DNA of 45,954 nucleotides from DASSLY01 sp035689185 (GCA_035689185.1 DASSLY010000027.1:1-45954); one strand, 5' to 3'. Counted from the stretch's first letter, positions 15,939 through 24,116 are shown. The notes: generated from the sequence alone by a model not told the origin. A program made the numbers and translations.

Positions 15939-16751
15939 GTGTGGCGGACCGCGGTGCAGCCCAGGTGGCTGGTCCTGCTCGCCCTCGTGCTGGTCGTCAT
16001 GGTCTGCTTCGGCCTGCTCGGCTTCTGGCAGCTGGGCGTGGCCCGGGACCAGGCAGCTCACCAGGCGCTGCGATTGGCGCCGCACCGACCGGTCCGGCCG
16101 TTGACCGCGGTGCTTGCGCCGCACACGGCCTTCCCGCTGGAGAGCACCGGTCAGCGGGTCACCGCGACCGGCCGGTATGACGCCGCCGGGCAAGTCCTCG
16201 TCGCAGGCCGACGGCAGTCGTCCGCACAGGGCTCGGCACAGGGCTCGGCACAGGGCTCGGCGCGCGGTGCCTGGGTGGTGACCCCGTTGGTCGTCGACGC
16301 CACGGGCGCCCGGCTGGCGGTGCTGCGGGGCTTCCTCCCCGATGGGACTGGCGCGCCCAGCCCGCCCGCCGGGCAGGTGACCGTGACCGGGGCGCTGGCG
16401 CCGGGGGAGTCCCCGGTGGCCGACCCGCCGTCGTTGCCGCCAGGCCAGCTTCCCGCCCTGGACGTCTCGGTGCTGGTGAACCGCTGGCCGGGCAGCGTCT
16501 ACAACGCGTTCGTGTTCGCGACCAGCGAGCGGGCGCAGGAGCAGGCTCAGCCCCAGCCGGCGGCGTTGCCTCGGGTGCCCCCGCCGCCGCCGGCGACGGG
16601 CGGGCTAGCCTGGCGCAACGCGGCATACGCCCTGCAGTGGTGGGTGTTCGCCCTGTTCGCGCTCTACCTGTGGGTGCGGATGGTGCGCGACGACGCGCAG
16701 GCGCGACGCGCCGGCGAACCGGAGCTGGAGGAGGTGGGAGTTGGCGGCTGA
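15939..16751 (+). CDS. SURF1-family cytochrome oxidase assembly protein
   Basis: This 270-residue membrane protein has one N-terminal transmembrane helix (about 8-33, ending FGLLGFWQLGVARD), a large extracytoplasmic domain with the TGRYDAAGQVLV and GAWVVTPLV strands typical of SURF1, and a C-terminal helix (about 228-248, WRNAAYALQWWVFALFALYLW). SURF1 helps insert heme a into cytochrome aa3 oxidase. A QGSA repeat (about 96-107) has been inserted by expansion of a 12-bp DNA unit. The GTG follows a TAGCCT -10 box by 6 nt. The stop overlaps the start of the next gene by 11 nt. Confidence 0.88.
   Translation: MWRTAVQPRWLVLLALVLVVMVCFGLLGFWQLGVARDQAAHQALRLAPHRPVRPLTAVLAPHTAFPLESTGQRVTATGRYDAAGQVLVAGRRQSSAQGSAQGSAQGSARGAWVVTPLVVDATGARLAVLRGFLPDGTGAPSPPAGQVTVTGALAPGESPVADPPSLPPGQLPALDVSVLVNRWPGSVYNAFVFATSERAQEQAQPQPAALPRVPPPPPATGGLAWRNAAYALQWWVFALFALYLWVRMVRDDAQARRAGEPELEEVGVGG
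16224..16262. repeat. 12-bp tandem repeat inside surf1
   Basis: Three consecutive GCACAGGGCTCG-like units encode QGSA repeats. Copy-number change keeps the frame. Confidence 0.85.
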
Positions 16752-17091
16752 CCCCGCGGCGGTGAGCACCGCGCTGCGGTTCTTCCGGGTGATGGCGATC
16801 ACGGCCGGCATCGCGCTGTTCGTGCTCCTGGTGATCATCGTGATCAACGGCGGGTTCGGCCGTGGCGGCGCGTCGGCGGTGTGGAGCCCGATCCACGGCG
16901 CCATCTACTTCGTCTACGTCGTCTCGATCGCCAACCTCGGCTTCAAGGTCGGCTGGTCGCTGGGGCGGATGGTGCTGGTCATGCTCACCGGCTTCGTCCC
17001 GGTGCTTCCGTTCGTGGTCGAGCGCCGGGTCACCCGGGAGGTGGAGAGCCGGCTGGCCGGTCCGACACCGGCTCCAGGAGGGGCTCAGTAG
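16741..17091 (+). CDS. DUF3817 integral membrane protein
   Basis: This 116-residue protein has three membrane helices (about 15-37, 50-65 and 75-95) with the GIALFVLLVIIV and IHGAIYFVYVVSIANLG segments typical of DUF3817. A basic, acidic-ended C-terminus (VERRVTREVESRL) follows. The function is unknown. It commonly sits between surf1 and guaA in actinobacteria, as here. The TTG start is supported by GGAGGAGG about 9-16 nt upstream and overlaps the surf1 stop, so translation is probably coupled to surf1. Its TAG stop forms part of the guaA -10 element. Confidence 0.85.
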   Translation: MAADPAAVSTALRFFRVMAITAGIALFVLLVIIVINGGFGRGGASAVWSPIHGAIYFVYVVSIANLGFKVGWSLGRMVLVMLTGFVPVLPFVVERRVTREVESRLAGPTPAPGGAQ

Positions 17092-17094
17092 CCT
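17089..17094 (+). promoter_or_regulatory. -10 of leaderless guaA, made from the upstream stop codon
   Basis: TAGCCT lies 7 nt before the guaA GTG. Its TAG is the stop codon of the DUF3817 gene, the same arrangement as at surf1. Confidence 0.6.
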
Positions 17095-17101
17095 TGGCGG
17101 C

Positions 17102-18679
17102 GTGACGGATGCGCTGATCGCCCGCCCGGTCCTCGTCGTCGACTTCGGTGCGCAGTACGCGCAGCTGATCGCCCGGCGCATCCGCGAGGCGCACGCGTAC
17201 AGCGAGGTCGTCCCGCACACCATGCCGGTCGCGGACCTGCTGGCCAAGGACCCGGCGGCCGTGGTGCTGTCCGGGGGGCCGGCGTCGGTGTATGCCGAGG
17301 GGGCGCCGGCGATGGATCCGGCGCTGCTGACGTCGGGGGTGCCGGTGCTCGGCATCTGCTACGGCTTCCAGGCGATGGTGCAGGCGATGGGCGGCACCGT
17401 CGAGCACACCGGGCTGCGGGAGTACGGCTCGACCCGGGTCAGCCTGACCGGGACCGACTCGACCCTGTTCCACGGCCAGCCGGAGCAGCAGTCGGTCTGG
17501 ATGTCCCACGGCGACGCGGTCTCCGCCGCGCCGCCGGGGGTGCAGGTCAGCGCCACGTCACCGGCGGCCGCGGTGGCCGCGTTCGAGGACGACGGACGGC
17601 GGCTGTATGGCGTGCAGTGGCACCCCGAGGTGGTGCACTCCACGTTCGGCCAGCAGGTGCTGGAGAACTTCCTGCGTCGTGGAGCCGGGGTCGGCGCCGA
17701 CTGGACCGCGGCGAACGTCGTCGACGGGCTGGTGCACGGCATACGGGAGCAGGTGGGCGACGCGCGCGTGCTCTGCGCGCTGTCCGGCGGGGTGGACTCC
17801 TCGGTCGCGGCCGCGCTGGTCCAGCGGGCCGTCGGCGACCAGCTGAACTGCGTCTTCGTCGACCACGGGCTGTTGCGGGAGGGCGAGGCCGAGCAGGTCG
17901 AGCAGGACTTCGTCAAGGCGACCGGGGTCGACCTCGTCGTCGTCGACGCACGAGAGCGGTTCCTCGCCGCCCTCGGTGGCCTGCTCGACCCGGAGGACAA
18001 GCGCAGGGCGATCGGGCGGGAGTTCATCCGCGTGTTCGAGCAGGCCGCGCGCGATGTGGTCGGGCACGCTGACGCGCAGGGGCACCCGGTGCGCTTCCTG
18101 GTGCAGGGCACGCTGTATCCGGACGTGGTCGAGTCCGGCGGCGGCACTAGTGCGGCGAACATCAAGTCCCACCACAACGTGGGCGGGCTGCCTGAGGACC
18201 TGCAGTTCACCCTGGTCGAGCCGCTGCGCCTGCTGTTCAAGGACGAGGTCCGCCAGGTCGGGCTGGAGCTCGGCGTGCCCGAGGCCATCGTCTGGCGGCA
18301 GCCGTTCCCCGGCCCGGGCCTGGCCATCCGGATCGTCGGCGAGGTCACCGCCGACCGGCTGCGGTCGTTGCGCGCTGCCGACGCCATCGCCCGGGCGGAG
18401 CTGACCCGGGCCGGCCTGGACCGCGAGATCTGGCAGTGCCCGGTCGTCCTGCTGGCCGACGTCCGCTCGGTCGGGGTGCAGGGCGACGGACGCAGCTACG
18501 GGCACCCGGTAGTGCTGCGGCCGGTGTCTTCCGAGGACGCGATGACCGCCGACTGGACCCGGGTGCCCTACGACGTGCTGGCCCGGATCTCCACCCGGAT
18601 CACCAACGAGGTCCCCGAGGTGAACCGGGTGGTCCTGGACGTGACCAGCAAGCCGCCCGGCACGATCGAGTGGGAATAG
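17102..18679 (+). CDS. guaA: GMP synthase (glutamine-hydrolysing)
   Basis: This 525-residue enzyme converts XMP, ATP and glutamine to GMP, completing the pathway begun by GuaB. The class I glutamine amidotransferase domain has the triad Cys86 (GICYG), His174 and Glu176 (VQWHPEV). The ATP-pyrophosphatase domain has the P-loop SGGVDSS (228-234), and the C-terminal dimerisation domain ends PPGTIEWE, the invariant GuaA tail. Longer upstream in-frame sequence belongs to another gene read in a different frame, so the GTG at 17102 is taken as the start: it aligns with the family N-terminus and follows TAGCCT by 7 nt. A 17-bp perfect hairpin follows. Confidence 0.97.
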   Translation: MTDALIARPVLVVDFGAQYAQLIARRIREAHAYSEVVPHTMPVADLLAKDPAAVVLSGGPASVYAEGAPAMDPALLTSGVPVLGICYGFQAMVQAMGGTVEHTGLREYGSTRVSLTGTDSTLFHGQPEQQSVWMSHGDAVSAAPPGVQVSATSPAAAVAAFEDDGRRLYGVQWHPEVVHSTFGQQVLENFLRRGAGVGADWTAANVVDGLVHGIREQVGDARVLCALSGGVDSSVAAALVQRAVGDQLNCVFVDHGLLREGEAEQVEQDFVKATGVDLVVVDARERFLAALGGLLDPEDKRRAIGREFIRVFEQAARDVVGHADAQGHPVRFLVQGTLYPDVVESGGGTSAANIKSHHNVGGLPEDLQFTLVEPLRLLFKDEVRQVGLELGVPEAIVWRQPFPGPGLAIRIVGEVTADRLRSLRAADAIARAELTRAGLDREIWQCPVVLLADVRSVGVQGDGRSYGHPVVLRPVSSEDAMTADWTRVPYDVLARISTRITNEVPEVNRVVLDVTSKPPGTIEWE

Positions 18680-18843
18680 CCCACTGGCCGAATCTTCATC
18701 AGTCTTTTACCTGACTCGGGCGCGCTGCTGACTACGTCAATCAGATGATCTGAGCAGACCTTGCGTGGCGCGCCGGGGGTGACGCCGCCCACGGTGTCCG
18801 GCGCGTCGACCCACCCCTCCCGGGTCGTGCCGCCGGGCTGCAT

Positions 18844-18883
18844 CCGACGCTGTGGCCGTGGCCGCACACGGCCACAGCGTCGG
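18844..18883 (+). terminator. Strong hairpin terminator after guaA
   Basis: Two perfect 17-nt arms (18844-18860 and 18867-18883) enclose a 6-nt loop GCCGCA. The stem contains TGTGGCCGTG. There is no U tract. The 269-bp guaA-murT gap shows nothing else apart from the murT -10. Confidence 0.8.
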
Positions 18884-18936
18884 CCACACGCGGCGTTTCC
18901 GCCCCGGCCCACACTCCGCCCGCCCTGGCCGTTGTC

Positions 18937-18942
18937 TAGGGT
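18937..18942 (+). promoter_or_regulatory. -10 element of leaderless murT
   Basis: TAGGGT lies 6 nt before the murT GTG, and no ribosome-binding site is present. Confidence 0.6.
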
Positions 18943-18948
18943 GGCGGC

Positions 18949-20286
18949 GTGCTGAGGACCAGGGCGGCGGTCGCCGCCGGCAAGGCCGCACGGGTGGTCG
19001 CCCGGCTGCGCGGAGGGGGGTCAGCGCTGCCCGGCCTGGTGGTCGAGCGGATCGACCCGCTGTTCCTGCGGTCTGCGCTCGCCGGGCTGCCCCGCGGCGT
19101 GGTCGTGGTCACCGGCACGAACGGCAAGACCACCACCACCCGGATGCTGGTCGCGATCCTGCGCCGGCACGGCCTGGTCGTCTTCACCAACCCGACCGGG
19201 TCGAACTTCACCCGGGGGGTCATCTCCTCCCTGCTCGGCGAGGTCCCGCTGTCCGGGCGGGTCGGCGCCGACATGGCGGTGCTGGAGCTGGACGAGGCGC
19301 ACGCGCTGCGGTTCGCCGCTGCGGTCCCGCCGACCCATGCCCTGCTGCTCAACGTGGCTCGTGACCAGCTCGACCGGTTCGCCGAGATCGACCAGACCGC
19401 GCAGCTGCTGGCCCGGCTGGCCGCGCAGACCACCCGCGGCGTGGTGCTGAACCGGGACGACACCTTCGTCTCCCGGATCGCCCCGGCGCTGTCGGTGCCG
19501 GTGCGGTACTTCGGGGTGGACCCCTCCATCGCCGACCGGCTTCCCGAGCTGCAGGAGGCCGACGTCCGGTTCGCCGACGACTTCGCGGTGCCGGCGGCCA
19601 CGGACACGGACGGGCTGCTGCGTCCGATCGACGAGCACACCTTGGAGGTCCGCTTCGAGTTGTCAGAACGTGGGCGCGCCATGACCCGGCCAGGTTCTGA
19701 CAACGAGGTGGTTGGACCGGTCCGGCTGCGGCAGCGCGGGCTGGCCGCCATGATCAACGCCACTGCGGCGACGACCATGGCCCGGCTGCTGCTGGGGGGC
19801 GAGTTCAGCGCTGCCACGGCCGCCGAGGCGCTGTCGCTGGTGACGCCGCCGTTCGGCCGGGGGGAGACCATCGACGTGGACGGTCAGCCGCTGGAGCTGG
19901 TGCTGGTGAAGAACCCGGCCGGCTTCACCGTCGCCCTCGGCACCTACGGCACCACCCCGGCGGCGTCGATGATCGCGATCAACGACGACTACGCCGACGG
20001 CCGGGACGTGTCCTGGCTCTACGACGTGAGCTTCGGCAGCCTGCGCGAGCGGGGGGTGGCGCTGACCACCGGTGTCCGCGCCTACGACATGGCCCTGCGG
20101 CTGCGCTACGACGACGTCGCGGTGGCCGAGGTCGAGCCGGACCTGCGGACCGCGCTGCGCCGGTTCCTCGCGGCGTACCCGGGGGAACCGAAGCGGGTCT
20201 TCTGCACCTACACGGCGATGATGGCGCTGCGGCGGGACCTGGCGGCGCGGTTCGGCCTGGCCGCGTTCGGGGAGGAGGCCACGTGA
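18949..20286 (+). CDS. murT: MurT, lipid II isoglutaminyl synthase subunit
   Basis: This 445-residue Mur-ligase-like subunit works with GatD to amidate the alpha-carboxyl of D-Glu in lipid II. The ATP loop GTNGKTTTT (56-64), NPTGSNFTRGV, the DEAHALRFAA segment and the C-terminal DUF1727 part (YNDD-like INDDYADGRDVSWLYDV) are all present. Many Firmicute MurT proteins have a Cys4 zinc ribbon in the central domain; here the only cysteine is in RVFCTY near the C-terminus. In the region between about 200 and 255 the DNA contains an 11-bp inverted repeat read in frame as SERGRAMTRPGSDNE. The GTG start is leaderless. The TGA overlaps the gatD start by 4 nt. Confidence 0.93.
   Translation: MLRTRAAVAAGKAARVVARLRGGGSALPGLVVERIDPLFLRSALAGLPRGVVVVTGTNGKTTTTRMLVAILRRHGLVVFTNPTGSNFTRGVISSLLGEVPLSGRVGADMAVLELDEAHALRFAAAVPPTHALLLNVARDQLDRFAEIDQTAQLLARLAAQTTRGVVLNRDDTFVSRIAPALSVPVRYFGVDPSIADRLPELQEADVRFADDFAVPAATDTDGLLRPIDEHTLEVRFELSERGRAMTRPGSDNEVVGPVRLRQRGLAAMINATAATTMARLLLGGEFSAATAAEALSLVTPPFGRGETIDVDGQPLELVLVKNPAGFTVALGTYGTTPAASMIAINDDYADGRDVSWLYDVSFGSLRERGVALTTGVRAYDMALRLRYDDVAVAEVEPDLRTALRRFLAAYPGEPKRVFCTYTAMMALRRDLAARFGLAAFGEEAT
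19659..19704. repeat. Palindromic element inside murT (GTTGTCAGAAC arms)
   Basis: GTTGTCAGAAC (19659-19669) and GTTCTGACAAC (19694-19704) are perfect 11-bp inverted arms around a 24-nt loop. The element is read in frame and adds roughly 15 codons. The same GTTCTGACA core occurs upstream of pcrA at 36369. Confidence 0.75.
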
Positions 20287-21008
20287 GCAAGGGCAGCATC
20301 ACGGTGGTGCACCTCTACCCGCGGGAGATGAGCATCTACGGCGACCTGGGCAACACCCGGTGCCTGGAGCAGCGGATCCGCTGGCACGGGTACGAGCCGG
20401 TCGTGCAGCGGCACCACCCCGGCACCCGGTTGACCGAGGACGTGCACCTGGTGCTGGGTGGCGGCGGGCAGGACAGCGGCCAGGCCCGGGTGGAGGACGA
20501 CCTGGCGGCCAACGGTGACCTGCTCAAGGCGCTGGCCGCCGAAGGGACCCCGATGCTGATGATCTGCGGCATGTACCAGCTGTTCGGCAACGCCTTCCTG
20601 ACCGTGGACGGCCTCCGGCTGCCGGGGCTGGGCATCCTGGATGTGACCACCCGCGGCAACGCCAAGCGGATGGTCGGCCCGGTCGTGCTGAGCACCGAGT
20701 TCGGGGACCTGGTGGGGTATGAGAACCATTCCGGGTCGACCGAGCTGGGCCCGGGTCAGGCCGCGTTCGGCCGGGTCCGGTGCGGGCACGGCAACAACGG
20801 CAGGGACAAGACCGAGGGGGCGGTCACCGGCCGGGTGTACGGCAGCTACCTGCACGGGCCGATCCTGCCCGCGAACCCCGCCTTCGCCGACGCCCTGATC
20901 GGGTATGCCGCGCGGCGCGCCACCGGTCGCGACTTCGAGCCCGGGGTGGTGGATGACACCCTGGCCGACCAGGCCCGCACCCGCCAGGTCCGGCGGCTGG
21001 TGCGGTAG
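20283..21008 (+). CDS. gatD: GatD, glutamine amidotransferase subunit
   Basis: This 241-residue CobB/CobQ-type glutamine amidotransferase supplies ammonia to MurT for lipid II amidation. The nucleophile is Cys95 in MICGMYQLFG and the catalytic His is H191 in SYLHGPILPANP, both at the places known from GatD. NHSG and the GGGGQD oxyanion region are also present. The start overlaps murT (GTGA), the usual operon layout that ensures equal amounts of the two subunits. Confidence 0.94.
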   Translation: MSKGSITVVHLYPREMSIYGDLGNTRCLEQRIRWHGYEPVVQRHHPGTRLTEDVHLVLGGGGQDSGQARVEDDLAANGDLLKALAAEGTPMLMICGMYQLFGNAFLTVDGLRLPGLGILDVTTRGNAKRMVGPVVLSTEFGDLVGYENHSGSTELGPGQAAFGRVRCGHGNNGRDKTEGAVTGRVYGSYLHGPILPANPAFADALIGYAARRATGRDFEPGVVDDTLADQARTRQVRRLVR

Positions 21009-21166
21009 AGCACACCGTCCGCCGTGGTCGGTAAGGGCTTGGCACAGCCGGCTCTCCCCGCCGCCGGTGTCCCTAGCGTTCTACCGGTCTGCCCGGGAAG
21101 GGCGGTTTTGGAAGCTGGCTTCCCCGGCGCTCGCCCGGGTGTGACACCGGCCATAGTGGGGACTTG

Positions 21167-22795
21167 GTGAGACATCACGTGGGTGGTTTCGGGTCGAGGT
21201 CTGGCCGCGCGGCGGCCAGGGTCGCGGGCGCGCTGGTCGTTGTGTTGTTGGTCCTGGTGGGTGCCGCCTCGGTGTCGCGGGCCGGGGTCCAGGTGTCTTC
21301 CGGTATGCCCGGCAACGTGGCGACTGTCGGCTACGGGCAGGCCACCAGCCAGGCCAACACCTACGACGCTCTCGGCGCCCTGACTGCGGTCTCGGTGACT
21401 GGCCCCGCAGGGCAGAGCGTCAGCCGCCACACTTACACCCGCAACGCCTTGGGCCAGGTGGCCACGACAACGGGACCGGACACCACTCACACCTTCGGAT
21501 ACAGCCCACTGAACCGGCTCGCCGAGGACGGCACCGGCACCGACGCGAGCACCGTGTTCACCCATGACACCGTCGGTAACCGCACCGCCCTGGCGCAATC
21601 CACCGGCACTGGCACGGCCGATCTGAGCTATGACGCCGGCCGCCAGCCCACGACCTACACCCCGTCGGACGGCGCCGCGATTGCCCTGCAGTACGACGCG
21701 CAGGGGAACCGGCTGACCGGTCCCGCCGCGGACGGCTCCGGCTCCGCGACCTACACCTACGACCAGGTCAACCAGTTGCGCAGCGTCGCTTCCGCCGGCG
21801 GCTTGGCCAGCTACACCCACGACGCCGCCGGTCTGACCGCGACCCAGGCCACAGCGGCGGGCACCCTGAGGTTCGCCTGGTCCGCGGACGCCGTGCCTCA
21901 GCTGCTCACCGTCGGCGCCACCAGCTACCTCTACGACGACACCGGCCTGCCCCTCGAGCAGGTCACCGCCACCGGGTCCGTCGCCTTCTACCAACACGAC
22001 CAGTACGGCAGCACCACCACGCTCACCTCCACCACCGGGGCCACTCTGGCCACCTACGACTACAGCCCCGACGGGCTGACGACCACCCATACCGGCGTCC
22101 TGGACACCCCACTGCAATGGGCCGGCCAGTACCTCGACGCGGTCAGCGGCCCGTACAACCTGCGTGCCCGCTACTACGACCCGACCACCGCCCAGTTCCT
22201 CACCCGCGACCCCCTCGAGAGCGCCACCGGCGCCCCATACACCGACGCCGACAACGACCCCGTCATCCTCGCCGACCCCACCGGGCTGTGCCCCCTGTGC
22301 GTGACCATGATCCTGGGCGCCGTCCTCGGGGCCGGGCTAGACCGCGGCACCCAAGTCCTGGGCAACCTGAGCAACGGGTGCGACCCCTTCCACGACATCA
22401 ACTGGGGCCAGGTCGCGGTCAGCGGCCTGGCGGGTGCCGCCACCGGCATTGCCGGCAAAGCACTCACAGGACTACGCGCCGCAAAGAGCGCAGACGAGTT
22501 CGTGGACCTTGCTTCGGCGGTGAGGCGGAACCACATCCTGTATGGCGACGCAACCGGCGGCGGCCACATGTGGCCTGGCCTTCCCGGGAAGACACCATTC
22601 CCGAAGTCCTGGTCTGGCGACCGGATCATGCACGAGACCTCCGACGTTGCTACCGATCCGGGTTCGATCCACAGGACGGGGCGTGGCGGCAGCACGATCG
22701 TCACCGGTTCGCGGGACGGAGTCGACGTCCGCGTGATCCTCCGGGACGGCGACATCATCACCGGCTATCCGACGAGCCTGCTGAGGAACCCGTGA
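21167..22795 (+). CDS. Compact RHS-repeat secreted toxin with EndoU nuclease tip
   Basis: This is a polymorphic-toxin protein of about 542 residues. An N-terminal Sec-type signal or anchor (about 12-40) leads to roughly ten YD/RHS repeats such as YDALGALTAV, YDAQGNRLTG and YDQVNQLRS (about 65-330). The RHS-associated core follows (YNLRARYYDPTTAQFLTRDP, then DPTGL). A hydrophobic pre-toxin segment (about 375-440, LGAVLGAGLDRGTQVLG and VSGLAGAATGIAG) leads to the C-terminal about 90 residues: NHILYGDATGGGHMWPGLPG, KTPFPKSWS, SDVATDP, VRVILRDGDIITGYPT. This is a bacterial EndoU RNase domain with the two active-site histidines at about 456 and 467. GTG at 21167 has GGGGA upstream; TTG at 21164 is an alternative. 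The protein is far shorter than usual RHS toxins. The immunity gene overlaps its stop. Confidence 0.9.
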   Translation: MRHHVGGFGSRSGRAAARVAGALVVVLLVLVGAASVSRAGVQVSSGMPGNVATVGYGQATSQANTYDALGALTAVSVTGPAGQSVSRHTYTRNALGQVATTTGPDTTHTFGYSPLNRLAEDGTGTDASTVFTHDTVGNRTALAQSTGTGTADLSYDAGRQPTTYTPSDGAAIALQYDAQGNRLTGPAADGSGSATYTYDQVNQLRSVASAGGLASYTHDAAGLTATQATAAGTLRFAWSADAVPQLLTVGATSYLYDDTGLPLEQVTATGSVAFYQHDQYGSTTTLTSTTGATLATYDYSPDGLTTTHTGVLDTPLQWAGQYLDAVSGPYNLRARYYDPTTAQFLTRDPLESATGAPYTDADNDPVILADPTGLCPLCVTMILGAVLGAGLDRGTQVLGNLSNGCDPFHDINWGQVAVSGLAGAATGIAGKALTGLRAAKSADEFVDLASAVRRNHILYGDATGGGHMWPGLPGKTPFPKSWSGDRIMHETSDVATDPGSIHRTGRGGSTIVTGSRDGVDVRVILRDGDIITGYPTSLLRNP

Positions 22796-23073
22796 TCGTG
22801 TCTACGGACTTCGACGAGGTCAATGGACGCATCCGTGGGCTGGTCATCGCGCTCTCGGGCGTGTTGTCTGCGAACGAAGCTGGTGAGGTTGAGGAGTTCC
22901 TCGAGCACGCCGAACTTGGCGAGGCGCTGCGGACGCTGGCGTGGATCGTGGTGGAGGAGAAAAAGCTCATCGCGCTGGCCGACCTGATGGAGATGCAACT
23001 GCTCGCCGACCGTCTGGGCATTACCGGCGAGCTGCCAGAGGGCTTGTCGGATCACGTCGTTGACGCCAAGTAG
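22792..23073 (+). CDS. MafI-type immunity protein for the EndoU toxin
   Basis: This small acidic protein of 93 residues overlaps the toxin stop by 4 nt (GTGA), so the two are translated together. The sequence is helical (VNGRIRGLVIALSGVLSANE, EVEEFLEHAELGEALRTLAW, LIALADLMEMQLLADRLGI). The EVEEFLEHAELGEALRTL block fits the MafI family, which is found next to EndoU-bearing toxins in Neisseria and other bacteria and neutralises the nuclease. The position, size, charge and family fit make immunity the best call. Binding to this particular EndoU domain is inferred. GTG at 22798 is an alternative start. Confidence 0.8.
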   Translation: MIVSTDFDEVNGRIRGLVIALSGVLSANEAGEVEEFLEHAELGEALRTLAWIVVEEKKLIALADLMEMQLLADRLGITGELPEGLSDHVVDAK

Positions 23074-23102
23074 GGGCGAACTCCTGAGCGGGCTAACGAG
23101 GA

Positions 23103-23133
23103 CCGGCGACCTCTGGGTGCTCCCGGTCGCCGG
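23103..23133 (+). terminator. Hairpin after the toxin-immunity pair
   Basis: CCGGCGACC (23103-23111) pairs perfectly with GGTCGCCGG (23125-23133) around a 13-nt loop, 30 nt after the immunity stop. Confidence 0.65.
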
Positions 23134-23212
23134 CCAGCCTGTGGCTCGGCTCTGCTCTGCGGATCGTTTCGGTGCCAGGGGAGAACTCTCAATCTTGCGG
23201 CCAACCGCCTGA

Positions 23213-23347
23213 TCAGCTGCCGCTGGCGAGCACCTTGAGGCGGGCCCTGGTGACGAGGGCGTCGATGAAGCTGGTGACCAGGGCCGGGTCCTCGGTGCTG
23301 CGTTCGGTTACGGCGGCGATGCGGTCGTCGCCGAGGGCTGCCTCGTC
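23213..23347 (-). pseudogene. Unidentified 3' gene remnant
   Basis: The minus-strand frame ending at 23213 reads RIAAVTERSTEDPALVTSF, then IDALVTRARLKVLASGS, with good coding character. The sequence upstream of about 23347 degrades into Arg/Pro-rich nonsense. It looks like the end of a truncated gene in the accessory island. The family is not recognised. The remaining DNA from 23134 to 23646 shows no other gene. Confidence 0.3.
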
Positions 23348-23646
23348 AGGAGTGCGGCTGCGGTCGTCTGGCTGCGTCCTAACGCGGATAGGACGCAGGT
23401 CCGAAGCGGCGGCTGATGGCCGACGGGATTGTCCGGCTGCGGGACTGGCCAGTAATCGTGCGCCGACAGCGGGGTAGACCTGCGTGCCCGGGGGCCCTCG
23501 AGATGTAGCCGTCACAGGGTGATGAGTTACCCCAGGCCTGGGTCTTTAGCTCTGCGGCGGTTCATCACACGATTGGCGGCACGCGCGTGCGTGGTGTGGA
23601 CCACGTCAGCGCAACGGGTGTCGGGGGTCTGCGCCAGGATCGGTGC

Positions 23647-24081
23647 ATGGCGACCACGTTCCAGGTGACGTTCGACAGTGCCGACCCGGGGGCACACGCG
23701 GCCTTCTGGGCCGAGGCGGTGCACTACGTCCAGGCGCCACCACCACGCGGCTGCGAGTCCTGGGACGCCGCGCTCGATGCCTGGGGCGTGCCGGCCGACC
23801 ACCGCAACGACCGCGCGGCGCTCGTCGATCCCGACGGTGCTGGGCCGCGGCTGTTCTTCCAGAAGGTGCCCGAGCCCAAGACGGCGAAGAACCGCGTGCA
23901 CCTCGACCTCCGGGCCGCCGCCGGCGTGCCGCCAGAGGGACGCGCGGACGTCCTCGAGGCGGAGTGCACCCGCCTGGTCGCCCTCGGCGCACGCCGGATG
24001 CGACGCTTGGAGGCCGACGGCATCGACGAGGTCTGCATCGTCATGCAGGACCCCGAGGGCAACGAGTTCTGCCTCGACTGA
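23647..24081 (+). CDS. VOC-family (glyoxalase-like) protein
   Basis: This 144-residue protein has the vicinal-oxygen-chelate fold of the glyoxalase-like type. It starts MATTFQVTFDSADPGAHAAFWAEAV, the usual opening of this subgroup. GPRLFFQKVPEPKTAKNRVHLDL forms the middle beta-alpha unit, and VMQDPEGNEFCL closes the fold. The substrate is unknown; relatives are often annotated as glyoxalase or bleomycin-resistance-like. The ATG at 23647 is chosen because it matches the family start and lies 6 nt after CAGGAT, a leaderless arrangement; an upstream in-frame ATG would add 20 non-conserved residues. It lies between the toxin module and an IS110 fragment. Confidence 0.85.
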   Translation: MATTFQVTFDSADPGAHAAFWAEAVHYVQAPPPRGCESWDAALDAWGVPADHRNDRAALVDPDGAGPRLFFQKVPEPKTAKNRVHLDLRAAAGVPPEGRADVLEAECTRLVALGARRMRRLEADGIDEVCIVMQDPEGNEFCLD

Positions 24082-24116
24082 CCGAGGTTCTGGGCAAGGG
24101 TCCGTGGGTGAGTGTT

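Noticed and set aside
14550..16193. Long N-terminal extension (over 500 codons) of the minus-strand ABC half-transporter
   Set aside because: It is antisense to the beta-propeller gene. The family start is near the ATG at 14549.
16862..17101. Eighty-codon N-terminal extension of GuaA
   Set aside because: It reads through the DUF3817 gene in another frame. GuaA aligns from the GTG at 17102, which also has the leaderless -10.
22117..22791. Long N-terminal extension of the immunity protein overlapping the toxin
   Set aside because: It is a frame-shifted shadow of the RHS/EndoU coding region (Arg/Pro/His-rich). The GTG at 22792 overlaps the toxin stop as expected for a coupled immunity gene.
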